A DNA stretch of 43,217 bases, taken from positions 1 through 43,217 of the forward strand of contig CAYPCN010000011.1 of NCBI GenBank assembly GCA_964409235.1, written 5' to 3'. This stretch comes from CAINFV01 sp964409235 (GTDB taxonomy: Bacteria > Chlamydiota > Chlamydiia > Chlamydiales > FEN-1388). Positions 1 through 7,174 of the stretch are shown here, in pieces. How positions within the stretch are numbered: the stretch's first letter is position 1; each line of letters opens with the position of its first letter. The position numbers were made by a program, and so were the translations under genes. Under the pieces are notes generated by a model that saw only the letters and a list, made by a program, of their open reading frames with translations, was not told the DNA's origin and made no database searches.

Positions 1-74
1 CCTAAGGAGGGGCTTGTTCAACTATTTCCAAACAACACCCTCACAACGTTCTTTCGCCCATAGTACAATTTTTT

Positions 75-113
75 GAGGAAAAGAAAAGCTCCCCAGGGTT
101 TCCCCTGGGGAGC
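75..113 (-). terminator. Rho-independent terminator of the outer-membrane barrel gene
   Basis: A perfect 10-bp stem (GCTCCCCAGG / CCTGGGGAGC, 88-97 and 104-113) encloses a 6-nt loop. Read on the minus strand it is followed by TTTTCTTTTCC. It lies 40 bp beyond the stop codon of the barrel gene at 154, so it closes a monocistronic transcript. Confidence 0.85.
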
Positions 114-153
114 TCGGGCGAGTCCCTTAAGAATCACGCACTATCGGGCCAGA

Positions 154-1092
154 TTACTTGATCTGAGCGATGGTGTCGATTCTATTACGCGCTACAGGAG
201 CCAAGGTGTAGTTCTTCAGATCTCTTGGCGTGAATACTTCGTTGCCAATGATTCCATCAGCAAGTGTGTATTCGTTGGATGCTGGACGCCCAAGGCTAAA
301 GATCAGGCGAGTAAACGCGCCATTGCCCCAGCCACCGAGATATCCACATTCCAAAGCCAAGCATCCGAGAAGGTTGAAACGCAAGCCATAATTCAACTTC
401 TTGAACGAGTTGCCATTAAAGCTCTTGAAACATTTGCGCCCAATTTTTTCTTGGAACCATGATCTGCCAAGCAATACCTGGGTCCATGGAAGACCTGGGA
501 AGTGGAAGGCAAGATCAAGTGATGTGATGTCGCAACGTTTGCGATCATGTTTGAGGAAGCTGCGCGCTGGATGCTCTGAAACATGCATCTTGTACCATGT
601 ACGACCCAAGGTCAACGTCGTATATTGGGTAAGCCATTCAACGTAGGCTTGGGGCCCACGGAAATGGAGGTGATGCAGGTCAAAGTCACGATGCGAAATG
701 CCGATGCCAAACATGTGATCAGCAGAAGCGACCAGTTGACGATATCCTACGCCAACGTTGTACGCCCATTTTTGCCATTTCGCTGTGCCCACGCCCAAGA
801 ACCCGAAGAAGGTGTTGTGCAGGTCATCACTGCGGCAGATGGGTTGGACTGTATTGATGCTCCACAGATCATACAGTCTATGCTTTTCAACGAGTCTGCT
901 TGGCAATCTTCCGAACGTGACTCCCAAGTCGATGCGAGATAGGATGGTCTCATCCCGCGGATTGGTCGGAGTCATGCACAAACATGACTTCACCTTGTCA
1001 CAATATCCACAGCTCTGTTGCGTTGAAGCATCTGCCGACCAGACTAATGCTGGAGAGGCAACCAGAGCTAACAACGAAATAAAACGCTTCAT
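154..1092 (-). CDS. Cysteine-rich outer-membrane beta-barrel protein (inverse-autotransporter-like)
   Basis: The product has a typical N-terminal signal peptide (MKRFISLLALVASPALVWSA), then a Cys-rich stretch (CGYC, CLC) and about 270 residues of alternating aromatic/hydrophobic strands. Segments such as LDLAFHFPGLPWTQ, a GYLGGWGNGAFTRLIFSLGRP-like end region and repeated GxGxxY patterns resemble the beta domain of inverse autotransporters (intimin/invasin type), which is common in environmental chlamydiae; this is inference from pattern, not a search. Cysteines could cross-link the barrel, as in the chlamydial outer-membrane complex. ATG at 1092 is preferred to the GTG at 1098 because AAAGGAG lies 9 nt upstream of ATG but only 3 nt from GTG. 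The gene stands alone, ends in a strong terminator and has a Fur-box-like palindrome upstream. It could instead be a porin of another family. Confidence 0.7.
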   Translation of the reverse strand: MKRFISLLALVASPALVWSADASTQQSCGYCDKVKSCLCMTPTNPRDETILSRIDLGVTFGRLPSRLVEKHRLYDLWSINTVQPICRSDDLHNTFFGFLGVGTAKWQKWAYNVGVGYRQLVASADHMFGIGISHRDFDLHHLHFRGPQAYVEWLTQYTTLTLGRTWYKMHVSEHPARSFLKHDRKRCDITSLDLAFHFPGLPWTQVLLGRSWFQEKIGRKCFKSFNGNSFKKLNYGLRFNLLGCLALECGYLGGWGNGAFTRLIFSLGRPASNEYTLADGIIGNEVFTPRDLKNYTLAPVARNRIDTIAQIK

Positions 1093-1439
1093 AACCACGA
1101 ACTCCTTTCAAGTGCGTTTTTAAAGGTCTCAACTTAACCTCTAACTTCCCGTGATAATTTTTATCAAGTTCAAACTTTTGACTGCTGTGCAATCTGCCAC
1201 AGGCGCGGGAAAATTTTTCGGCGAAACAAAACATACATCGGGCACATCGCCTTGCCAACTACAATACACGATTATTAAAACAATGCAACAGTTCTTTCGA
1301 AAAAACGACCCCAGGGCCATCTGAGAAGGCTGAAAATGGAAGATTACAACAGTTCATCTTCAATCCATTCTCTTACCACTATGGAGCAACAATTCTCGGT
1401 TGAGAGTTTTTCCAGTTTTGCGTAGCATAGTTGTCAACC
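1093..1439. other. Divergent non-coding region between barrel gene and small basic gene
   Basis: No convincing gene is seen on either strand: the frames are short and lack ribosome binding sites. It contains the AAAGGAG ribosome binding site of the barrel gene (about 1102-1108) and the palindrome at 1152-1166. Between about 1170 and 1439 I see no RNA gene or repeat that I can support. Confidence 0.5.
1152..1166. promoter_or_regulatory. Fur-box-like palindrome upstream of the barrel gene
   Basis: TGATAATTTTTATCA differs from the 15-bp Fur core consensus TGATAATNATTATCA at one of 14 defined positions. It lies 60 bp upstream of the barrel start codon, where a repressor could cover the promoter. 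Chlamydiae have Fur-family regulators (DcrA, Zur), so iron or metal control of this outer-membrane protein is plausible. No clear -35/-10 pair was identified around it. Confidence 0.45.
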
Positions 1440-1513
1440 CAGCATAAGTTTCTGGAAATGTAGCCGAGAACGAAGGTCAGTCCTCCGTTTCGAGGTTGAA
1501 TTTCCAGGGGCTG
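1440..1513 (+). promoter_or_regulatory. Predicted structured RNA leader upstream of the small-protein/ybeY operon
   Basis: Nested complementary segments can fold into one long hairpin: CAGC (1440-1443) with GCTG (1510-1513), CTGGAAAT (1452-1459) with ATTTCCAG (1500-1507), and 1465-1476 with 1482-1492 around a 5-nt loop with one mismatch and one bulge. The hairpin ends 30 nt before the first start codon and no T-run follows it. It could be a 5' UTR regulatory structure or an independent small RNA. I do not recognise a known riboswitch class. Confidence 0.4.
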
Positions 1514-1542
1514 ATGCAACCCAGGAAAGTAAAGGAATAGCT

Positions 1543-1704
1543 ATGGTTCGCATGAGCAAACCAGAACGGAGACGCCATGTCAGTTTCAAACGGCCGTCCG
1601 TTCCCGGTCAAAAAGGTCCCTCAAAGCAAACGGTAAGAAAACTTCATGTGAACGCTCTTAGTGGCGATCAGGCTGTAGCAGCCTTTATCCCAAAGATTTC
1701 ATAG
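1543..1704 (+). CDS. Small highly basic protein (53 aa), function unknown
   Basis: The frame encodes 53 residues rich in Arg and Lys (MVRMSKPERRRHVSFKRPSV...), with an AAAGGA ribosome binding site 6 nt before the ATG at 1543; a second in-frame ATG at 1552 is less well placed. It precedes the conserved small basic protein by 10 bp, so the two probably share a transcript. Size, charge and position suggest an RNA- or ribosome-binding role, but I do not recognise the family. The real initiation codon could be either ATG. Confidence 0.65.
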   Translation: MVRMSKPERRRHVSFKRPSVPGQKGPSKQTVRKLHVNALSGDQAVAAFIPKIS

Positions 1705-1714
1705 GTGAATTGAT

Positions 1715-1870
1715 ATGTCTCGTCACGCAAGCTTCGGTCGTTCCAATAGAAATGTGAAAAAACGCAGTGTCATGAAGCGGTATGAGCGGATTGATGCGTT
1801 AAAAAAACTCGGTCGCTGGAAAGAGGGCGTTCATCGCGTCACAGGACTTCCAAAGACGTCCGCAGGCTAA
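1715..1870 (+). CDS. Chlamydiae/Verrucomicrobia-type small basic protein
   Basis: A 51-residue protein, MSRHASFGRSNRNVKKRS..., with the central pattern VMKRYERIDALKKLGRWKEG and the end VTGLPKT. This matches the tiny basic protein family (TIGR04137 type) found in the Chlamydiae-Verrucomicrobia group and thought to associate with ribosomes; the exact role is not established. It sits 10 bp after another tiny basic gene and 12 bp before ybeY, so the three look co-transcribed. A GGTGA motif about 6 nt upstream can act as ribosome binding site. The family is a good taxonomic marker for this window. Confidence 0.85.
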   Translation: MSRHASFGRSNRNVKKRSVMKRYERIDALKKLGRWKEGVHRVTGLPKTSAG

Positions 1871-1882
1871 ATCTGATCAAAC

Positions 1883-2440
1883 ATGTGTCGTGTAGACGTA
1901 TACAACCGTCAACGTGAGGTTTTCTTTCGAATACCCGTAGATAGTATTGAAAAGCTAGTTTTCGCTGTCCTAGAAAGTGAATCAGAATGTGTGCATAGCC
2001 TTTCTATTCACTTTCTCAGCGACAAAGCGATGCGTCGATACCACAAACAGTTCTTCGGAGATGCATCGCCGACAGACTGCATGAGTTTCCCTCTTGACGA
2101 CGCTCGCGATCATGGAATACGCCATGCGGGCGATATCTTCGTTTGTCCATTAACTGCAATCCGATACATCCAAAAAAGCATCTTCAAAGCACACTCGTTG
2201 CATGGACTTGTCAACGGAGAAACGCTCTCAGATGAGTTTGAAGAGCTCTTTTGGAAAGAGATCGCGCTGTATATTGTCCACAGCGTACTGCATCTGTTTG
2301 GATATGACGACACATCTCCTGCGAGCCGAGCCCTTATGCGGCGGCAGGAACGGCGCGCTCTCGCCCTGCTCCGCAAACAACAGATTGTATTGAGCGGAAC
2401 TGTCCGACTCCAAAAGAGCCATTTGCAATGTGGATGTTAG
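1883..2440 (+). CDS. ybeY: Endoribonuclease YbeY (16S rRNA maturation)
   Basis: YbeY is a metal-dependent endoribonuclease needed for 16S rRNA 3'-end processing and ribosome quality control. The signature helix here reads HSVLHLFGYDD (about residues 134-144), against the usual HGxLHLxGYDH, so the first two His ligands are present while the third is Asp. The N-terminal half carries the family pattern LSIHFLSDKAMRRYHKQFFG...PTDCMSFP. At 185 residues it is longer than the usual 150-165. The extra tail is partly encoded by the inverted-repeat element that starts at 2417, which also provides the TAG stop. The start is ATG at 1883, 12 nt after the preceding stop, with no strong ribosome binding site, consistent with translational coupling. 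Confidence 0.9.
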   Translation: MCRVDVYNRQREVFFRIPVDSIEKLVFAVLESESECVHSLSIHFLSDKAMRRYHKQFFGDASPTDCMSFPLDDARDHGIRHAGDIFVCPLTAIRYIQKSIFKAHSLHGLVNGETLSDEFEELFWKEIALYIVHSVLHLFGYDDTSPASRALMRRQERRALALLRKQQIVLSGTVRLQKSHLQCGC

Positions 2441-2557
2441 AGGAGCAGGGAGAGATTTTGGATCGAGCTACCTCACAACCGACGAAGCCCATATGCCTTG
2501 ACATATGAGTGAAGAGGTTTTGGGGAGATTTGGACAAAGAGATCCTAGCAAATGGCT
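2417..2557 (+). repeat. Palindromic MITE-like element, copy A, with flanking direct repeat
   Basis: A 141-bp element begins AGCCATTTGCAATGTGGAT and ends with the inverted form GCAAATGGCT. Its centre (CCGACGAAGCCCATATGCCTTGACATATG) is shared with copies B, C and E. The 7-bp sequence CCAAAAG occurs directly before (2410-2416) and directly after it (2558-2564), as expected of a target-site duplication. Its first 24 bases form the end of ybeY, including the stop codon. No transposase frame is present, so it would be non-autonomous. Confidence 0.8.
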
Positions 2558-2641
2558 CCAAAAGAAGCGGTGACTCTTTTTGAAGGTATCGGTATAGTGC
2601 GGACACCACCATATAAGCCTGGGATACATTTTTTGTAGTAT

Positions 2642-4021
2642 ATGACACCTCTAGAACCAAAGACATTATTGTTTGCCTTTTTGGCTATCGCCTGTCTTGT
2701 TGGGCTGTTTTTCGTCAGCGCCCTCAATTTTATTGCCCAACTCCAACGGAAGAGTATTGCTGACCTCCTCCATCGCTCCCCTCCCCTCTTTTGGAAGATT
2801 CACAATCGCTTGTTCCCATCTACCGGGATGAATGGTTTTTTATTTTGTGTTACTTGCGCCCGCATCATTCTCACGGTCTTGTACGTCCTCTTTTTTTGTA
2901 CTAGCCTCTTGCACACGCTCTCGCTCGCCCAATTTTTTCAACACTATGCTTGGTCGAGTCCGATACGAGTGTTCGAAATCCTCTGCTTCTTTCTATTCCT
3001 CTTCACAACGGTCATCGTTTTTTCCGATCTCCTTCCAAGAATGCTCGCCTTTCTCTCCTCAAATACTCTTCTGCGTTTTGCTCAAGGCCCTGGAGGGTTA
3101 TTTCTCTCCCTTCTCTCTCCGCTCACAACCCTTGCCTGCTACGTCGTTCAACTCGTCTCCCCTCACGGAGCATTCTCAACCTTTACCGACCGTAAAGAAG
3201 AGCTCCTCGAATTTTTAGAAGGCCTTGAAGGATCGTGGACAGATCATGATAAACGCCTCCTTCAATCGGTCCTCAACTTCAGGAATCGGATTGCCAGAGA
3301 GATTATGCGGCCACGCGTAGGGCTCTTTTGCATCCCTGAAAACCTTGGTCTACAGCAAGCCGCGGAACTGCTCCAACGCGAAGGATATAGCCGTGTTCCT
3401 GTATACCGAGAGACCATTGATACCATTGTCGGCATTCTCTTCTATAAAGACGTGCTTTCAAAGTATGCAACTGCTGTGGATGCCGGAGAAGACCGCAATG
3501 CACTTTTGTCATCATCTGTACAATCTCTTGTGAAGAAGGTGTTCTACTGCCCAGAGACCAAGAAAATCGCCTCCTTGCTACAAGAATTCCGAAAACGGCA
3601 GACACATCTGGCCGTTGTCGTCGACGAATATGGAGGAACGGCAGGTCTTGTCACGATTGAAGATATCCTTGAAGAGATTGTTGGAGAAATCGCAGATGAA
3701 TACGATGAGCAGGAAGCGCTCTTCACGCCCGCCCCTGGCGGAGGATGGCTCGTAGACGCCCGGATGAATCTTCTCGATGTTGAAGAAGAATTAGGAGTGA
3801 AAATCCCTCAGGAAGAGGACTATGACACCCTCGCCGGCTACATCTTCTACCGCGTCGGATCAATCCCCCAAGCAGGATTGGTCCTGCATCACGACAATTT
3901 TGAAATTGAAATTCTCAAAAGCAATGATCGCATGGTGGAAAAGGTGAAGATTACCCCTATCGCCCTCCTTCCTGAAGGAGAGCTGTCTTCTCAGAATGAT
4001 CCCAATGTGAATTTCTTCTAA
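2642..4021 (+). CDS. CorC/TlyC-like membrane protein: DUF21 plus CBS pair
   Basis: The 459-residue protein has an N-terminal hydrophobic DUF21/CNNM-type region with about four membrane segments (residues 5-190), a tandem CBS pair (about 215-350, with SRVPVY, IVGILFYKDVL and the family hallmark VDEYGGTAGLVTIEDILEEIVGEI) and a C-terminal CorC/HlyC domain (about 370-450). Relatives are implicated in Mg2+/Co2+ efflux, and the CBS pair binds adenine nucleotides; older annotations call them haemolysins without good evidence. Chlamydiae carry a CBS 'haemolysin' near ybeY. Start ATG 2642 has no strong ribosome binding site. The stop is 10 bp before rny, suggesting co-transcription. Confidence 0.88.
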   Translation: MTPLEPKTLLFAFLAIACLVGLFFVSALNFIAQLQRKSIADLLHRSPPLFWKIHNRLFPSTGMNGFLFCVTCARIILTVLYVLFFCTSLLHTLSLAQFFQHYAWSSPIRVFEILCFFLFLFTTVIVFSDLLPRMLAFLSSNTLLRFAQGPGGLFLSLLSPLTTLACYVVQLVSPHGAFSTFTDRKEELLEFLEGLEGSWTDHDKRLLQSVLNFRNRIAREIMRPRVGLFCIPENLGLQQAAELLQREGYSRVPVYRETIDTIVGILFYKDVLSKYATAVDAGEDRNALLSSSVQSLVKKVFYCPETKKIASLLQEFRKRQTHLAVVVDEYGGTAGLVTIEDILEEIVGEIADEYDEQEALFTPAPGGGWLVDARMNLLDVEEELGVKIPQEEDYDTLAGYIFYRVGSIPQAGLVLHHDNFEIEILKSNDRMVEKVKITPIALLPEGELSSQNDPNVNFF

Positions 4022-4031
4022 GAGATCGCAT

Positions 4032-5528
4032 ATGGATTTTTCTGTTATCGGGTATGTGTTGAGTGGAGTTGTCGGAGCCCTGTTGCTATGGGTTGTCAAT
4101 ACGGCACGCCTTGGGTCGTTTCGACAGCATGCTCTGAGCATCCTTCGGCAAGCCGAACATGAGACCGAGCAGAAAAAAGCAGTGCTGGCCCTCGAATTGA
4201 AGAACCTTCAATGCGAGCATGAAACAAAGCTCAAACAGGAGCTCAGCAAATTAGAAACACACGCACAGCGCCTAAAGAGCCAAAGAGAGCAACTTTCGCG
4301 AGATACCGAGCGCGTGAAGAAGGATCAATCTCGTCTTTTGGCAACGCAACGCGAAGCAGAAGAATATGCCCGCAAGATAAAGGAAGAACATGGTAGCGCT
4401 CAGCGCACTCTCGAGCAAATTGCAAAGATGTCCTCCGAAGAAGCTCGCTCTACGATTCTCCAAAAAGCTAAAGAAGACTCATTGCTGGAGTTAGAGAGAA
4501 GTAAGGCCTTGTGGCTGCAGCGTTTTGAACGAGACTGTTCTGCCCGCGCTGCGAGCCTCCTCGTATCCGCACTAGAGAGAAAAGCGCAAACGCTAACGAA
4601 AGAGACATTCCTCACTCCGATTCCTCTCAAAGACCGATCTTTTATTCCACGATGTATTGGCAAAGACGGGCGCAACATCCAAACGCTTGAAGAGCTGCTG
4701 CAAGTCTCTCTGATCATAGAAGAGCATGTCCCCCGCCTGCTCGTCAGTGCCCATGATGGGAAATCGAGGGCTATTGCCAAGACCACAATCGAACGCCTCA
4801 TAGAACAAGAAAAGGTGACACCAGTCACGATTCGAGACGCCCATGAAATGGCCTTAGCATCGTTCTCACACGATGTTGTTGAGGAGGGCAGAACTGCGCT
4901 CAAAGCATGCGGCTGTCTTGCTATTCTTCCTCAAGAGATCCATGGGATCGTAGGGCAGCTCGCCTACCGATCTAGTTCTGGGCAAAATGCCCTCAAGCAT
5001 TCTATGGAAGTATCGGAAATGATGGGCATCCTTGCCGAAGAACTCGGATTACGAAGCGACAAAGCCAAGGCCATGGGGTTGCTCCATGACATTGGGAAGG
5101 CGCTCTCTCCAGAATGGGGATATACTCACGCTGCTGCAGGAAAGGCCTTTTTAGAAAAATGGGGGGTCGATAGCGACATTGTCAACGCTGTGGCTGCCCA
5201 CCACGGCGAAGAACCGCAGCACACAGAAGAAGCTCGTCTGCTCCCAATTAGCGACCGTCTTTCAGCCCAACTACCCGGCGTTCGCCAGCAACAAGACCCG
5301 CCCTTTTTAGCCATGGTCCGCCAATGTGAAGAGAGAACGAAGAACCTCCCCAACGTCCTCTCAAGCTGGGCGCATTACGCAGGGAATCACATCGAACTCG
5401 TCGTGCGGCATGCTCCGATGGAGCAAACAACACCGTTTCTCTGCTCACTTCAGGAAGCTCTTGTTGCAGCGAATCTCCCCATCCCGGTGAATATCACTCT
5501 TGTGGAAAAAGATCACAGGAGACTTTGA
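4032..5528 (+). CDS. rny: Ribonuclease Y
   Basis: RNase Y is a membrane-anchored endoribonuclease that starts mRNA decay. The 498 residues show the full architecture: one N-terminal membrane segment (about 5-25), a long coiled coil rich in Glu, Lys and Gln (about 35-170), a KH RNA-binding domain with IGKDGRNIQTLEELL (about 207-221), and an HD domain with QNALKHS and LLHDIGKAL (about 318-358), followed by AAHHGEE. The HD residues expected for metal binding are present. It follows the CorC-like gene by 10 bp. Its last 16 bp overlap the 3' end of glgA on the opposite strand, leaving no room for a terminator. Confidence 0.93.
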   Translation: MDFSVIGYVLSGVVGALLLWVVNTARLGSFRQHALSILRQAEHETEQKKAVLALELKNLQCEHETKLKQELSKLETHAQRLKSQREQLSRDTERVKKDQSRLLATQREAEEYARKIKEEHGSAQRTLEQIAKMSSEEARSTILQKAKEDSLLELERSKALWLQRFERDCSARAASLLVSALERKAQTLTKETFLTPIPLKDRSFIPRCIGKDGRNIQTLEELLQVSLIIEEHVPRLLVSAHDGKSRAIAKTTIERLIEQEKVTPVTIRDAHEMALASFSHDVVEEGRTALKACGCLAILPQEIHGIVGQLAYRSSSGQNALKHSMEVSEMMGILAEELGLRSDKAKAMGLLHDIGKALSPEWGYTHAAAGKAFLEKWGVDSDIVNAVAAHHGEEPQHTEEARLLPISDRLSAQLPGVRQQQDPPFLAMVRQCEERTKNLPNVLSSWAHYAGNHIELVVRHAPMEQTTPFLCSLQEALVAANLPIPVNITLVEKDHRRL

Positions 5529-6970
5529 TACAACGAGATATATTGATTCCCCGGAGCATTCCAGCTGAAATCTTGTTGCATACCGCGCTGCATGAGAGCT
5601 CTCCACCCTTCTTTCTGTTGATACAACGCCAGAGCACGATACACAGCAGCTGTGCAATGCTCCAGATCCGGAATGTCAAACAAAAAGCCATTTGACGTTG
5701 GTTCGTCCTGTTGCACGTCGACAATGGTATCGGCCAGCCCCCCTGTTCTTCGGACAACGGGAATCACACCGTATTTTAATGAGATGAGCTGCGTGAGCCC
5801 ACACGGCTCGAACAACGAAGGGGCAAAAAAGAGATCCGTTGCTGCATAGGTGCGATGGGCAAAGGCCTCATCGCTCATCAAAAACACAGCGCCGCGTCCG
5901 CAAGCGCGAAGCTTTCGATCGAGATCAGAAAACGTATGTTGCGCTTCTGGCTCCGGGACAGATCCAAGGACAAGACATTGAAAATTCAGCTCTTCCGCTT
6001 GCGCAAACAGGTCGTGCATTAGAGAGATCCCTTTCTGCCGGACAAGTCGAGCCACAGAGGCAATTAACGGCGTGTCAGGACGGAGAGGAATGCCAATCTG
6101 AGAGAAAAGACGGGCTTTACTTTCCAGCTTCGCACTCGCCACTGACTCCATGCCATCAGACAGCCCGTACCGCTTGAAAAGATAGGGATCAATTTTGGGA
6201 TTCCAATAGGCATAATCAATCCCGTTTAATATCCCCACAAACTTTTTGCCAAGACGGGTAAGAACGCCATGAAGCCCTTGGCCATGCTCTTCGGTCACCA
6301 TTTCACGAGCATACGTTGGAGAAACGGTCGTCGCAGCATCAACAGTCAGCAAGCCAGCTTTGACCAAATTAGCACACTGGTACACGGGATCATTGAGCAT
6401 CGATGGATCGGGAAGATCATGGGAATGGATCCCTACTCTTGGTATCTCGCCCCAATGGCACCGCCCTTGGTACTCGAAATTGTGCACCGTGAGAACAGAT
6501 CGGCAAGGGAGACTTCGCTGAGCTATAATCGGATACATCGCTGGCAAGAGCGCCGTCGGCCAATCGTGCACATGGAGAATATCGATATGCCGATTGGTCG
6601 CCAGCAACCAGTCAACGACGGCACGGCAGAAAAAGAGAAAGCTGGCCACTTCGTCGTCATTTCCGTATATCGTTCGCCGACTGCGAAAGAACCCGGATTC
6701 CGTATCCAAAAGGGCCACGGAGATATCCTTGTGGAGCCGAAAATACCTCACATATGCTCGTTGGCGGACGCCGTCAAATAGAGTATCAAACCAGTCGGTG
6801 CGCCCTTCAGACACGAGGTGCTCGCCGTCAATCATTCCATAGAAAGGAAGCACAGCGAGAGCGTCATGCCCTTTCCAAGAAAGCTCGCGAGTCAATCCCA
6901 TGAGGACATCTCCAAGCCCACCTACCTTGGCAATCGGCGTCATTTCAGAAGCAACTTGAAGAATCCGCAT
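5513..6970 (-). CDS. glgA: Glycogen synthase (ADP-glucose type)
   Basis: GlgA transfers glucose from ADP-glucose to the non-reducing end of glycogen (GT5 family). The 485-residue length is normal. The N-terminal nucleotide-sugar loop KVGGLGDV is at residues 15-22, and the C-terminal acceptor/phosphate motif FEPCGLTQL followed by GGLADTI lies near 385-410. Chlamydiae keep a scattered glycogen pathway; glgB lies 23 kb away in this window. ATG 6970 has GGGAG about 11 nt upstream. The gene ends by overlapping rny tail-to-tail by 16 bp. Upstream are a 7-bp inverted repeat (7002-7028) and repeat copy B. Confidence 0.95.
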   Translation of the reverse strand: MRILQVASEMTPIAKVGGLGDVLMGLTRELSWKGHDALAVLPFYGMIDGEHLVSEGRTDWFDTLFDGVRQRAYVRYFRLHKDISVALLDTESGFFRSRRTIYGNDDEVASFLFFCRAVVDWLLATNRHIDILHVHDWPTALLPAMYPIIAQRSLPCRSVLTVHNFEYQGRCHWGEIPRVGIHSHDLPDPSMLNDPVYQCANLVKAGLLTVDAATTVSPTYAREMVTEEHGQGLHGVLTRLGKKFVGILNGIDYAYWNPKIDPYLFKRYGLSDGMESVASAKLESKARLFSQIGIPLRPDTPLIASVARLVRQKGISLMHDLFAQAEELNFQCLVLGSVPEPEAQHTFSDLDRKLRACGRGAVFLMSDEAFAHRTYAATDLFFAPSLFEPCGLTQLISLKYGVIPVVRRTGGLADTIVDVQQDEPTSNGFLFDIPDLEHCTAAVYRALALYQQKEGWRALMQRGMQQDFSWNAPGNQYISLYQSLL

Positions 6971-7001
6971 CGCTCATAGCTCCCTACATAGCGCCGTTTT
7001 C

Positions 7002-7028
7002 AAAGAACGGGCGCAGTTGAGGTTCTTT
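7002..7028. promoter_or_regulatory. Inverted repeat AAAGAAC-N13-GTTCTTT upstream of glgA
   Basis: Perfect 7-bp arms (7002-7008 and 7022-7028) lie 32 bp upstream of the glgA start and 3 bp from repeat copy B. It could be an operator or an mRNA hairpin in the agcS-glgA interval. No T-run makes it a convincing terminator. Confidence 0.3.
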
Positions 7029-7031
7029 CAT

Positions 7032-7174
7032 AGCCGTTTGCGATGTGCCTTTTGGAGGACAGAGCAGAATCTTTTTGGCTGAATCTACCCAAAAACTCCT
7101 CACCCATATGTCAGGGCGTAGGGGCTTCGTCGGCTTTGGGATAGCTCGACACAAAAGGCACATCGCAAATGGCT
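7032..7174 (-). repeat. Palindromic MITE-like element, copy B
   Basis: A 143-bp copy with terminal inverted repeats AGCCGTTTGCGATGTGCCTTTT (first 20 bases conserved in part) and its complement ending GCAAATGGCT at 7174, one mismatch over 22 bp. Its centre, read on the minus strand, matches copy A (CGACGAAGCCC, CTGACATATG). The agcS stop (7111) and last 21 codons or so lie inside it. No exact direct repeat flanks it. Confidence 0.8.

Noticed and set aside
1234..1250. GCGATGTGCC-like 10-mer (minus strand) in the barrel gene upstream region
   Set aside because: Only ten bases match the repeat family and the terminal AGCCATTT is absent.
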